A stretch of 64,000 nt of DNA from Geminicoccaceae bacterium. Lineage in GTDB: Bacteria; Pseudomonadota; Alphaproteobacteria; Geminicoccales; Geminicoccaceae. This document shows, in pieces, positions 1 to 8,363 of the stretch. The DNA lies in assembly GCA_020638495.1 (NCBI GenBank), contig JACKIN010000001.1, forward strand, positions 496,001 to 560,000, written 5' to 3'. A program made the position numbers and the translations under genes. The stretch's first letter is position 1, and each line of letters begins with the position of its first letter. The notes beneath the pieces are model-generated. The model was given only the letters and a program-made list of their open reading frames with translations, did no database searches and was not told where the DNA came from.

Positions 1-2041
1 CGCGGCCGGAGCCGACCTCGACCTGTGGCTGGTAGACGAGCCCGAGCTCCGCATCGTCCACGGCCCGCCTGAGGTCGCTCTCCAGGCGCACCCGCTCGGC
101 CGTGTCGCTGTGCAGCGCGGCGTCGTACAGGCGGAACGTGTTGCGCCCCTGTGATTTCGCCCAGTAGAGCGCCATGTCGGCATGGCGCAGCAGCGTGTCG
201 CGGTTCTCGGCGTCGATCGGATAGAGGCTGATGCCGAGGCTGGCGGTGACCCGAAGCTCGTGGCCCTCGAGGTGCATCGGTGCCTGCAGGCTGGCCAGGA
301 TCTTGCGGGCGGGGATGGTCGCATCGTGCGGCTTGCGCAGGCCGCGCAGGATCAAGATGAACTCGTCGCCCCCCATCCGGGCGACGGTATCCTCGTCACG
401 GACGGATCGCTGCAGGCGCTCGCCGAGCTGCACCAGCAGGGCATCGCCCATGGCGTGGCCGAGGCTGTCGTTGATCGCCTTGAAGCGGTCGAGGTCGAGG
501 AAGGCGACAGCGACCAGCTCGCCGCACCGCTGCGCGTGCTTGAGGATCTCGCCGAGCCGCTCGTTGAAGAGAGTGCGGTTCGGCAGGCCGGTCAGGGGAT
601 CGTGGGTCGCCTGATGGAGGATGACCGCCTGGGCCTCCTTCTGCCGCGTCAGGTCGCGCAGGGCGGCGACGTAGTAGCACTTGCCTTCGAGGGATGCCCG
701 GTTGATCGTCAGCTCGAGGGGGAATTGGCTGCCGTCCGTGCGATTGCCGGTCGCCTCGATGGACTGGCCTTTGGTGCCGGTGAGCAGCCGCGGCAACTCG
801 CCGGCCTCGGCGTCGTCGCAGGTCAGAAGCTCGGCCATCCGGCGGCCGCGCAGCATCTCCCCGGTCGTCTGGAACAGCCGCTCGGCCGCCGGGTTGGCGC
901 TGTCGATCAGGCCCTGCCCGTCGAACGTGACGATGGCCTCGGTGACCGAGCCCATGATCGTGCGAAGTCGCGCCTCGCTGCGGTTGAGCGCGGACTTGCG
1001 GGCGACCGCGTCGGTGATGTCGGAATAGATGCCGACCGTCCCGCCATCCTCCATGCGCGATTCGCTGATCTCGATGCAGCGGCCGTCGAGAAACTGGAAC
1101 TGGCAGATCCCCCCGTTGCGCCGGCAGGCGAGGCGGGCCTGCCGCCAGGTGGCATAGGCCGCGTCGTCGAGTGCGAGCAGCGGTCGGATATGTCGATCGA
1201 GAAGCTCGGGGAACGGGAGGGAGATGGCCGCAACGGGGACGTTCCGGAAGAATCGGCGAAAGCGGGTGTTGGACAGGACCAGGCGATCGTTCGCGTCCCA
1301 GATCGCAAAGCCCTCGTTCATCGCCTCGGTCGGCAGGGTCAGCCGATCGTGGGCGAGGCGAAGCGCGCTCAGGTTGTCGGTCAGGCGGTCCAGCATGGTG
1401 TTGACCGCCCGGCCGACCCGCGCGATCTCGTCCTGGCCCTCGATCGTCGCGCGCGCCTCGTTGTCGCCCAGGCTGATGCGGTCGGCCGTCGCGGCCAGGC
1501 GCTCGAGCCGATGGCTCAGGAGATGGCCGAACCAGTACGCCGAAAGGGCGATGAGGATGATGCCCCCGCCCGCGACCATGGCACCGCGGCGATAGGCCTC
1601 GCGAAAGCTGGCATGCAGCGCGTCGTCGCTCAGGGTCAGGGCCAGCGTGCCGAGCTTGTGGCTGCCGGCGCTGATATCGACGATCCGTTGGCCTTCGTCG
1701 AGCTTCGAGGTGTCCGGCTCGAACATGCTGCCGATCCGGTTCAGGTTCTTGGAGGCGACGATCCGCCCGCCGAGATCGACCAGCACCATGTCGGTGAACT
1801 TGCGCGAGCTCGTGGTCTCGGCGACGAAGGCCTGCAGCTCCGTGTAGTCGGTGGTCAGGAGGGCGACGCGCCCGAGATCGCTCAAGAGGGTGACGAAATA
1901 GCGATCGGAGCGTTGCCAGAGCTCGACCTGGCTCGCCAGGTGCTGGCGCAGGGTGAAGAACAGGATCGCCGCGCAAAGCGCCAGTTGCAGGGCGAAAAGG
2001 GCAAGCACGATCCGCCACCGCAGCGACAGGCCGCGCAGCAT
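1..2041 (-). CDS. Membrane PAS-GGDEF-EAL c-di-GMP sensor, C-terminus cut by window edge
   Basis: Inner-membrane sensor expected to make or break c-di-GMP. The visible 680 residues hold TM1 at about 11-30, an extracytoplasmic segment at about 31-155, TM2 at about 156-175, a HAMP-like linker, two PAS-like regions at about 230-345 and 348-470, and a complete GGDEF domain. The MGGDEF motif is near 555-560, with an RxxD (RDED) I-site type motif just before it. The beginning of an EAL domain (LVYQPQVEVGSGR) follows and the gene runs out of the window, so the EAL catalytic residues cannot be judged. The ATG shares one base with the TGA of the upstream PhnD-like gene (TGATG), which indicates translational coupling. 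The family assignment is secure. A periplasmic binding protein as sensor input is inference. Confidence 0.93.
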   Translation of the reverse strand, partial: MLRGLSLRWRIVLALFALQLALCAAILFFTLRQHLASQVELWQRSDRYFVTLLSDLGRVALLTTDYTELQAFVAETTSSRKFTDMVLVDLGGRIVASKNLNRIGSMFEPDTSKLDEGQRIVDISAGSHKLGTLALTLSDDALHASFREAYRRGAMVAGGGIILIALSAYWFGHLLSHRLERLAATADRISLGDNEARATIEGQDEIARVGRAVNTMLDRLTDNLSALRLAHDRLTLPTEAMNEGFAIWDANDRLVLSNTRFRRFFRNVPVAAISLPFPELLDRHIRPLLALDDAAYATWRQARLACRRNGGICQFQFLDGRCIEISESRMEDGGTVGIYSDITDAVARKSALNRSEARLRTIMGSVTEAIVTFDGQGLIDSANPAAERLFQTTGEMLRGRRMAELLTCDDAEAGELPRLLTGTKGQSIEATGNRTDGSQFPLELTINRASLEGKCYYVAALRDLTRQKEAQAVILHQATHDPLTGLPNRTLFNERLGEILKHAQRCGELVAVAFLDLDRFKAINDSLGHAMGDALLVQLGERLQRSVRDEDTVARMGGDEFILILRGLRKPHDATIPARKILASLQAPMHLEGHELRVTASLGISLYPIDAENRDTLLRHADMALYWAKSQGRNTFRLYDAALHSDTAERVRLESDLRRAVDDAELGLVYQPQVEVGSGR

Positions 2042-2889
2042 CAACCGCCGACCAGACCGCGCAGGTGGGTGATGTCGTACTGCGCCGGCGGCGCCGGAAC
2101 GAAGCCGGTCCAGCCGAAGCCGGCCAGCAGGCTCTGTCCGGCGGGGACGCGCTCCAGCCCGATGACCAAATCGCGCAATTGGTCCAGCATCGGCTCGCCG
2201 AGCCGCCCGTGCGCCGCAAGGAGGAGGCCGGGCACCGCCCGGGTCTGGAACTTGGGCTCGAGCTCGATCGGTGCGAAAGCCTTGAGCTGGCTCAGCACGA
2301 AGCCCGGCAACGCGCAGGCCGCCGCAGAACCGCTGATGACGGCATGGATGCAGCTCGACTTCGTCCGATGGTACTCGACCTGCACGTCACCCGGCCCCAG
2401 CAGGCGCTGCTCCTCGAGCTCGTGGAAGGCGAGCTGGGCGACGCCGGAGAGCTTGGGCGGCAAGGCCAGCACCCGCCCGCACAGGTCCCTGAAGCTCGCG
2501 CATCGCTCCTCCTTGCGGGCGACGATGAAGGCCGCCAGGTCCTCCCGGATCCGACCGAGCGGCCGGTAGTCCTGAGCACTGGCCGCGTCCGCGTAGAGGA
2601 ACGGATGCAGGAAGGCGAGATCGTAGCGGCCATCCAGCAGAAACCGGCGAAAGGCCTCGAAATCCGTCTTGGTCTGCAGCGCCACCGGCCGCCCGAGCAT
2701 CTCCGCCAGGGCACTCGATACCGGCCCGAAACGCCGCCCGATCTCGAGGGCCGGCAGGAAGGGAAAAACGCCGAAGGTCAAGGGTGGCTCGGCCGGTCTT
2801 TGTGGGATGGCGGCGGCCGGGGTGGCGCTCATCGCCAGGCTGGCGGCGAGCAGGCGGAGGGCATCGCGGCGGGCTGGAGCTGACCTCAT
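2041..2889 (-). CDS. PhnD-like periplasmic substrate-binding protein
   Basis: Encodes 282 residues with an Ala-rich export signal (about 1-27, ending in a PAAA-type site), followed by a phosphate/phosphonate-binding (PhnD-like) type 2 periplasmic fold. The characteristic segment YDLAFLHPFLYADA lies near residue 100, and hinge-like LALPPKLSG and ATG-poor C-terminal lobes follow. The family usually serves ABC importers of phosphonate or phosphite, but no permease or ATPase is adjacent. Instead the gene ends inside the start codon of a membrane GGDEF-EAL sensor. I therefore infer a sensing rather than a transport role, as with NspS and MbaA of Vibrio (an analogy, not homology). The ligand is unknown. 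The start is the first ATG before the signal peptide, with an AGGA about 11 bases upstream. Confidence 0.85.
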   Translation of the reverse strand: MRSAPARRDALRLLAASLAMSATPAAAIPQRPAEPPLTFGVFPFLPALEIGRRFGPVSSALAEMLGRPVALQTKTDFEAFRRFLLDGRYDLAFLHPFLYADAASAQDYRPLGRIREDLAAFIVARKEERCASFRDLCGRVLALPPKLSGVAQLAFHELEEQRLLGPGDVQVEYHRTKSSCIHAVISGSAAACALPGFVLSQLKAFAPIELEPKFQTRAVPGLLLAAHGRLGEPMLDQLRDLVIGLERVPAGQSLLAGFGWTGFVPAPPAQYDITHLRGLVGG

Positions 2890-3083
2890 GCCAGAACATT
2901 CCTCTCTGACGGACGGGCCAATTGGAGATGGATCAGGTATCCACTCTAAAATCGAATTCTAACTGCAGCTATAGAAACTTTAGGTTGTGAGATGGTCAAG
3001 GTCGACCGATCGGCTTCAATCTGCGGCGATGGTGCGATATGCCATGGCCATCTGCTATCATGCTTGTCTCTCGGGAGTAACGA

Positions 3084-3962
3084 ATGTCGGTTTCGATCCG
3101 TCCGCGCCGGAGTGTCCTCTACATGCCCGGCTCCAACCGGCGGGCGCTCGTCAAGGGTCGCGAGCTGCCGGCCGATGCCCTGATCCTCGACCTCGAGGAC
3201 GCGGTCGCTCCCGACGCCAAGGAGGCCGGGCGCGAGGAAATCGCCGGGGCGCTCGCCGAACGGGAGAGCTACGGGGCGCGCGAGCTGGTCGTGCGCGTCA
3301 ATGGTCTCGACACGATGTGGGGTCACGGCGATCTGGTGGCGATGGCGAAGGCCGGTGCGGATGCCATCCTCCTGCCGAAGGTGGAGAGCGCCGACATGGT
3401 GCGGCGGGCGGTCGCGGTGCTCGACAATGCCGGTGCGCCCGCCGATCTGATGGTCTGGTGCATGATGGAGACACCGCGCGGCATTCTGCAGGTCGAGGCC
3501 ATCGCCGACCACCATCGGGTCGCGTGCCTGGTGATGGGCACCTCCGACCTGACCAAGGACCTGATGGCAAGACACACGGCGATGCGCCTGCCGATGCTGC
3601 CGTCAATCGGCCTCTGCCTGCTCGCGGCGCGCGCCGCGGGCATCGCCATCATTGATGGCGTCTACCTCGATCTCGACGACCAAGCGGGTCTGGTGACGGC
3701 CTGCGAGCAGGGCCGCGATCTCGGGTTCGACGGCAAGACGCTGATCCACCCGAAGCAGATCGCGGCCGCCAACGACACCTTCGGTCCGACCGACGACGCC
3801 ATCCAGTCGGCGAAGCGGATCATCGAGGCCTACGCCGAGGCGCTGCGGGCAGGCAAGGGCGTCACCGTGCTCGACGGCAAGCTCGTCGAGAACCTGCATG
3901 TGGCGGAGGCTGAACGAATCGTGGCGCTGGCCGAAGCCATCGCGGACCGCGCTGGTGCCTAG
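3084..3962 (+). CDS. HpcH/HpaI (CitE-like) CoA-ester lyase
   Basis: Cytoplasmic Mg2+-dependent lyase of the HpcH/HpaI aldolase / citrate lyase beta-chain family, 292 residues, the usual length. Members split or form acyl-CoA hydroxy acids such as malyl-CoA, beta-methylmalyl-CoA or citramalyl-CoA. Visible family motifs are DLEDAVAPDAK near residue 33, the substrate Arg in VVRVNGLDT, the metal-binding Glu segments ILLPKVES and MMETPRGIL, the Asp in GTSDLTKD, and GFDGKTLIHPKQI near 215-227. GGGAG-like sequence 6 bases before the ATG supports the start. It is divergent from the PhnD-like gene and has no co-directional partner, so context does not reveal the substrate. Confidence 0.9.
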   Translation: MSVSIRPRRSVLYMPGSNRRALVKGRELPADALILDLEDAVAPDAKEAGREEIAGALAERESYGARELVVRVNGLDTMWGHGDLVAMAKAGADAILLPKVESADMVRRAVAVLDNAGAPADLMVWCMMETPRGILQVEAIADHHRVACLVMGTSDLTKDLMARHTAMRLPMLPSIGLCLLAARAAGIAIIDGVYLDLDDQAGLVTACEQGRDLGFDGKTLIHPKQIAAANDTFGPTDDAIQSAKRIIEAYAEALRAGKGVTVLDGKLVENLHVAEAERIVALAEAIADRAGA

Positions 3963-3986
3963 CCCGCAGGCTTCGGGCGCGAAGCG

Positions 3987-4697
3987 TCAGGCGATCAGGC
4001 GGTAGGCGAGTGTCTCGCCACGCACCGACATGATGCCCTTGACCCAGTTGCCGTCGGAATCGAACCAGATATCGCCGCTGCGCCCGGTCGTGGCGGCGCA
4101 GGTGAAGCGATCCGCCGTCACCGGGCCATGGGGGCCCTCGACGGTCTCGATGCCGAGCGGCTTGGCCGCGAGGTCGGTCAGCTTGACCTTTTGCGTGTCG
4201 ACCAGCGCCTGCTGGCGAACGATGGCGACATTCCAGAAGGCGAGATCGGTCATTGTGCCCAGTGGCACCTGAATCGCCCGGTTGGCCTCGCCACCCTCGA
4301 CCGCCAGGCCATTGCCCGTCGCCCGAATGAAGGTCTCGCTGACATCACCATTGTCGTCGGTGCTGGCCCGGCTCTCGCGCAACTGCCCGTCGATCCACAG
4401 ATCATCGGCCGTCTGCCTGAACTGAAAGGCCGTGAAGAAGGCGACCTTCACCTCGATCTCGATCTCGGTGCGCGCGCGAAAGCCGTTGTCGGCAGGAGTG
4501 AAGCGGACATGATGGCGGCCGATCTCGTCACCCTCGCGAAAAATCGCGAACGTCCGGTTCATCGGCATCGTCGCCGCCAGTGAAGGCATCGGCAAGGCCA
4601 AGCAGCCGAGGCCCGCGATGCCACCAACCAGAAAGCGCCGGCGGTTGACCCCATCCGTGCTGCGGCACGCGGCCTCGCCAACCGGTCCAACTCTCAT
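3987..4697 (-). CDS. Tat-exported DUF6134 family protein
   Basis: Encodes 236 residues with a twin-arginine-type signal (NRRRFLVGG at about 18-26, then a hydrophobic stretch ending ALPMPSLAA), so it is probably exported folded. The mature part matches the DUF6134 pattern of an all-beta periplasmic protein: FAIFREGDEIGRH, VKVAFFTAFQFRQTADDLW, FTCAATTGRSGDIWFDSDGNWVKG. No enzymatic residues can be named and the function is unknown. The 3' end faces the CoA-ester lyase gene across 24 bp. The acylphosphatase gene ends 30 bp upstream on the same strand, so the two may share a transcript. Confidence 0.8.
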   Translation of the reverse strand: MRVGPVGEAACRSTDGVNRRRFLVGGIAGLGCLALPMPSLAATMPMNRTFAIFREGDEIGRHHVRFTPADNGFRARTEIEIEVKVAFFTAFQFRQTADDLWIDGQLRESRASTDDNGDVSETFIRATGNGLAVEGGEANRAIQVPLGTMTDLAFWNVAIVRQQALVDTQKVKLTDLAAKPLGIETVEGPHGPVTADRFTCAATTGRSGDIWFDSDGNWVKGIMSVRGETLAYRLIA

Positions 4698-4727
4698 CCT
4701 GACTTCTCCAAAATCGTTCGTTACAGC

Positions 4728-5000
4728 TCAGGCGGTAGGCCGTTGTACAAATCCCCGATCGGGGACCGATCCGTCTGGCGCCTGCTCGATCCGGTCGACC
4801 CGTGCCAGTCGCGGCCCCCGGTGGCAACGCTCGACGACCGCCTGCACCATCTCGGGATCACCATGCAGCAACGCCTCGACCGACCCATCGGCCCGATTGC
4901 GCGCCCACCCGTCGATGCCTCTCGCCTCGGCAATCCGTATCAGCCAAGCTCGATAGCCTACCCCCTGCACCCGACCATAGATACGCAGGCGTGCAGCCAT
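4728..5000 (-). CDS. acyP: Acylphosphatase
   Basis: A 90-residue acylphosphatase, which hydrolyses carboxyl-phosphate bonds such as those in acetyl phosphate or 1,3-bisphosphoglycerate. The signature loop GRVQGVGYRAW near residue 8 carries the catalytic Arg (GYR). The catalytic Asn is in GWARNRADGSVEALL. The length is typical. An in-frame GTG 12 bases upstream is possible, but the ATG giving MAARLRIYGRVQG fits homologues better. It lies directly upstream of the DUF6134 gene on the same strand. Confidence 0.93.
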   Translation of the reverse strand: MAARLRIYGRVQGVGYRAWLIRIAEARGIDGWARNRADGSVEALLHGDPEMVQAVVERCHRGPRLARVDRIEQAPDGSVPDRGFVQRPTA

Positions 5001-5257
5001 TGTCTTAACCACAGAAACCTACTGACCTTGAAATCTGGCATAGCGACCGCAGAACGCAATGCGGGATCATGACACTTTCGTTGCAGTTTGTGGATTGAAG
5101 TGGAGTTGTGTCACGCCTGCAACCCCCGCCGCCAAATTGCAGCGAGATCCTTACCTTGGTGCAGCGACCGGTCGGCAGAGCAGGCGGTGCTGTGCTGCCA
5201 ATTGCAGCCCGGTCGGAGTATTGATCAGACAACCAATGGAAATCGGAAGTTGCGCTG

Positions 5258-6709
5258 TTGCAAATCGAACCTCCCTCTCTAGCGGCCAGACTGGAGCGCG
5301 ACGGGCCACTGCCGTGGCGTGAGGCGGCTGGATTGACGGCCGAGATCGCCCGGTTGCTCGACCGGCTGCACGCCAGCGGCAAGGTGCACGGAGGCGTCGA
5401 ACCGCTGGCCGTGCTCTTCGTCGGTGGCGCCGTGCGTCTCGCCGATCCCCTGCCGCCCGGGAAGGGCGTGGGGGCGGACGAGGTCCATGCCTCGGCAACA
5501 GCGGGGGCATCTGCACCGAACGGGCGACAGCATGATTTCGAGTGTCTCGGACAGACGTTCGCCCTGATGCTCGGCGGGATGGAGAGGATCGAGGAGTTGC
5601 CGGCGGCGATGCGCGCCGTTCTGGCACGGTGTGGGGCGTCCGATCCGGCCACGGCATTCCGATCCGGCAACGAAATCGCCGAGGCGATCGAGCTGGCGCT
5701 GACCGCTGGCGAGCCACCTGCGAATGCCGGCCGCCTGGAGGCGGCTGCCACGAGCGTTCAGAAGGCTCGAAGCGTCGAGCCGCCGGCCTCGCCCGTGAAC
5801 GCCCGGCGCCGCCGTCCGGGCGCGGGTCATCGGTCGCTGCTTCTGATGCTGTGCGGCCTGCTGCTGCTCGGTGGCGCCGCGATCTTTCTGCTGCGCCCGG
5901 CGCCGCAGGTCGAAGCTCCAGCCGGGCGGGAGGCGAGCGGGCCGAACGTGCCGACGCCGGAGGCGGTCGAGGAGAAAGAGGCTCTGGAGGAACTGCTTGC
6001 CGCGCTGCCCGATCAGCCACTCCCCGAAGAGCCCGACCGGCCCACTGCCGAGACAGTGCTGCGCGAGATTCTGGAAAACGCCGATAATCGGCCGTGCCAG
6101 CGGCTGGAGATCGAGCGGAACGGCCCGGATCTGCGGTTGGTCGGGCGAACGGCCAGTGCTTCCGACCGGGCGTCGATCATGGCCAGGCTCGACACGCTGG
6201 AGGAAGCTGTCGATACGGCGATTGACATCGACGAGTCCAACCGCTTCTGCAACCTCTACGACATCCTGAAGAGGCGAACGGCGATCGCCTGGCCCCGGCT
6301 GGCCCGTCTCTACCCGCGGCGCACCAGCCACCGCCTGAGCTATGGCGAAGAGCTCATGATCCAGGTGCAGACGCCGGCCGAGCCCAGCCATCTGATCGTC
6401 GACTACTTCACCGCCGACGGCATGGTCGTGCATCTTCGCGCAGCTGCCGGCGGCTCAACGAGGCTGGCGCCGTTCACGGAGATCGTGGTCGGCGATCCGC
6501 TCGATGGATCGTCACTGCGGATCGGCCCGCCATCGGGGAACGAGGTGATTCTCGTGCTCGCAAGCACGGCGCCGCTCTTTTCCGCAGCACGCCCACCAAC
6601 GGAGAAGGCCGATACCTATCTGGCTGCGCTCGACGCGGCGCTCGGTCAGACGGCGGCAAGGCCCATCGCCTCGACTCTGACGATCGAGACCGTGCCCTCG
6701 GACAATTGA
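5258..6709 (+). CDS. Pseudokinase-like membrane protein with DUF4384-like C-terminus
   Basis: Encodes 483 residues. Residues about 25-65 look like the middle of a eukaryotic-type Ser/Thr kinase: LLDRLHASGKVHGGVEP resembles the catalytic loop (LHxxGivHrDlkP), and AVRLADP resembles the DFG segment. There is no glycine-rich loop or VAIK lysine, and the HRD Asp is replaced (HGG). A Pro-rich basic linker leads to one TM helix at about 193-212, then an acidic segment and a C-terminal beta-rich part (about 345-450, LSYGEELMIQVQTPAEP ... HLIVDYFTADG) like DUF4384. The topology suggests a cytoplasmic pseudokinase remnant and an extracytoplasmic C-terminus. The start is unclear: TTG at 5258 is the best candidate downstream of an in-frame stop at 5222. 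The function is unknown. Confidence 0.7.
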   Translation: MQIEPPSLAARLERDGPLPWREAAGLTAEIARLLDRLHASGKVHGGVEPLAVLFVGGAVRLADPLPPGKGVGADEVHASATAGASAPNGRQHDFECLGQTFALMLGGMERIEELPAAMRAVLARCGASDPATAFRSGNEIAEAIELALTAGEPPANAGRLEAAATSVQKARSVEPPASPVNARRRRPGAGHRSLLLMLCGLLLLGGAAIFLLRPAPQVEAPAGREASGPNVPTPEAVEEKEALEELLAALPDQPLPEEPDRPTAETVLREILENADNRPCQRLEIERNGPDLRLVGRTASASDRASIMARLDTLEEAVDTAIDIDESNRFCNLYDILKRRTAIAWPRLARLYPRRTSHRLSYGEELMIQVQTPAEPSHLIVDYFTADGMVVHLRAAAGGSTRLAPFTEIVVGDPLDGSSLRIGPPSGNEVILVLASTAPLFSAARPPTEKADTYLAALDAALGQTAARPIASTLTIETVPSDN

Positions 6710-6743
6710 GCAGGTTCCGTGTGCTGTCCGATGCGGTAATGGC

Positions 6744-6772
6744 TTGAAAAAACAGGTAGAAATAGATATAGT
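6744..6772 (+). promoter_or_regulatory. Sigma-70-type promoter for the kinase/regulator pair
   Basis: TTGAAA (6744-6749) and TATAGT (6767-6772) are separated by exactly 17 bp in an unusually AT-rich patch. The -10 ends 33 bp before the kinase ATG at 6806. This is a near-consensus housekeeping promoter by eye; no transcript data support it. Confidence 0.6.
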
Positions 6773-6805
6773 ATTTTTCAACCTTTGGCTGTTCGCGAAA
6801 CGCTG

Positions 6806-7918
6806 ATGACGGACGAGGAAGAGCAAGATCAGCGAGCCAGCCTCAATCTCGCTTTCGCGATCGGCGGGATGAACCATTTCAGGGTCGACGTGGCCTCCGG
6901 TCTGATTGCTGGTGGTCCGCTGGTGAAGCGTCTGCTCGGTGAGCCGGATGCCGGCGAAGCGTTCAGGGTCGAGCGGCTGCTCACCAGGCTCGACGCAACG
7001 ACTGGCCGGCAGCTCGCCCAAATTCTCACCGACTTGCCGCGTCACGACCTGGCCGTGGATGTGGAGCTTGTTGTCGTCGATCACGCAGCGATCGACGCCA
7101 TCAGGATGGTCGGACGAGCCCGGACCATCCCGACACCGATCCTCGCCGGAATCATGGTTGACGAAACGGAGCGAAGGCGCAGCGAGGAGCTCCTGCGAGG
7201 ACGTGCTGCCGACCTCGCAGCCGCGAACCGCCAGCTCGAGCAGTTCACCCACATCGTCAGCCACGATCTCAAGTCGCCGTTGCGCGGTGTCCATCATCTG
7301 GCGAGCTTCCTGCGGGAGGACCTGGGAGACGCGGCCAGCCCGCAGGTGTTGGAGCATCTGGACAAGCTCGACCGTCAGGTGACCAAGATGAGCCGGATGC
7401 TCGATGATCTGCAGACCTACGTGCATGTCGATCGACGGGCCGGGAAGATCGAGACCGTGGACCTCGAAGCACTGGGCGTGGAGCTCGGCGAGCTGGTCGG
7501 ACTGCCGGACGGCTTTACGCTCGATGTCGATGTCGAGCCTGTCCGGGTCGAGACAGATCGAACCGCCCTGTCGCTGGTGCTGCGCAATCTGCTCGACAAT
7601 AGCTTCAAGCATCATGACCGAAAGTCCGGGATGCTGCGCATCGAGGCCCGGCCCCATGGCAGGGGACGGCAAAGGTTCAGGGTGATCGACGACGGACCGG
7701 GCATCGTTCGACGCTATCGCAAGCGTGTGTTCGAGCCTTTTCACTGTCTCGGCGGGGCGGGTCCCGGCTCGGGGATGGGTCTCGCCTTCGTCAAGCGAGC
7801 CGTGGAGCGTCAGGGCGGCCGCGTCTGGATAGAGGACGGGCCCGGGGCCGATGCCGGGCGGGGAGTGGCCTTCTGCTTCACCTGGCCGCTGGTCGGATGT
7901 GGCAAGCCGGATGGCTGA
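6806..7918 (+). CDS. PAS-type sensor histidine kinase (phytochrome-kinase-like)
   Basis: A 370-residue soluble histidine kinase. The N-terminal region of about 120 residues looks PAS-like. A HisKA helix pair follows (FTHIVSHDLKSPLRG, phospho-acceptor His about 153), then HATPase motifs: N box LRNLLDNSFKHHD, G1 DDGPGI, F box FEPFH and G2 GSGMGLAFVKR. No TM helix is seen, so it should sense a cytoplasmic signal. An in-frame TTG lies at 6785, but the ATG at 6806 (MTDEEEQD) fits the promoter better. Its last eight bases overlap the start of the response-regulator gene, so the two are a coupled pair. Confidence 0.9.
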   Translation: MTDEEEQDQRASLNLAFAIGGMNHFRVDVASGLIAGGPLVKRLLGEPDAGEAFRVERLLTRLDATTGRQLAQILTDLPRHDLAVDVELVVVDHAAIDAIRMVGRARTIPTPILAGIMVDETERRRSEELLRGRAADLAAANRQLEQFTHIVSHDLKSPLRGVHHLASFLREDLGDAASPQVLEHLDKLDRQVTKMSRMLDDLQTYVHVDRRAGKIETVDLEALGVELGELVGLPDGFTLDVDVEPVRVETDRTALSLVLRNLLDNSFKHHDRKSGMLRIEARPHGRGRQRFRVIDDGPGIVRRYRKRVFEPFHCLGGAGPGSGMGLAFVKRAVERQGGRVWIEDGPGADAGRGVAFCFTWPLVGCGKPDG

Positions 7919-8345
7919 CGGCCCGGGCACGCATATCCTGCTCGTCGACGACGACGAGATCGACGTGATCGCACTCACCCGCGCCTTTGCCGAGGTGGGT
8001 ATCGATGTTCCCTTGATCATCGCCCGGGATGGCGAGGAGGCGCTCGGGGCGTTGCTCGAGCGTGGGCTCGACGCGGTGCTGATGTTGCTCGACCTCAACA
8101 TGCCGCGGATGGGTGGCTTCGAGCTGCTCGAGCGTCGGGCGAGCGACCCCCGCCTCGGTGCGGCGGCCGTGCTCGTGATGACGACCTCCTCGCGCCGCCA
8201 GGACATCGAGCGGGCGCACGCTCTTGGCATCGTCGGCTACGTGGTGAAGGCGACCCGCCCCGGGTTCAGTCGCGACTTCGCCGAGCTCGTCCGTCGCTAT
8301 CTGGCGCTGGCAAGCCTGCCTCGCGCGGGGGGCGGAACCCGCTGA
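7911..8345 (+). CDS. Single-domain response regulator (Rcp1/CheY-like)
   Basis: A 144-residue receiver domain alone. The acidic pocket is DDDE near residues 13-16, the phospho-acceptor is Asp61 in LLLDLNMPRMGG, the conserved Thr is in VLVMTTSS, and the conserved Lys is in GYVVKA. There is no output domain, so it acts by protein contact, typical of regulators paired with phytochrome-like kinases. The ATG at 7911 lies inside the kinase gene (8-base overlap, ATGGCTGA), which shows that the two are translated together. Confidence 0.92.
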   Translation: MADGPGTHILLVDDDEIDVIALTRAFAEVGIDVPLIIARDGEEALGALLERGLDAVLMLLDLNMPRMGGFELLERRASDPRLGAAAVLVMTTSSRRQDIERAHALGIVGYVVKATRPGFSRDFAELVRRYLALASLPRAGGGTR

Positions 8346-8363
8346 TCCCGGCCGCTGCCGCGC

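Noticed and set aside
182..2569. A 795-codon open frame on the plus strand
   Set aside because: It is antisense to the GGDEF-EAL and PhnD-like genes, whose protein motifs are unmistakable. Its translation is Arg/Gly/Ala-rich without motifs: a high-GC shadow.
5005..6433. Minus-strand frames opposite the pseudokinase gene
   Set aside because: Arg/Pro/Ser-rich composition without motifs, while the plus-strand frame shows a TM helix and recognisable domains.
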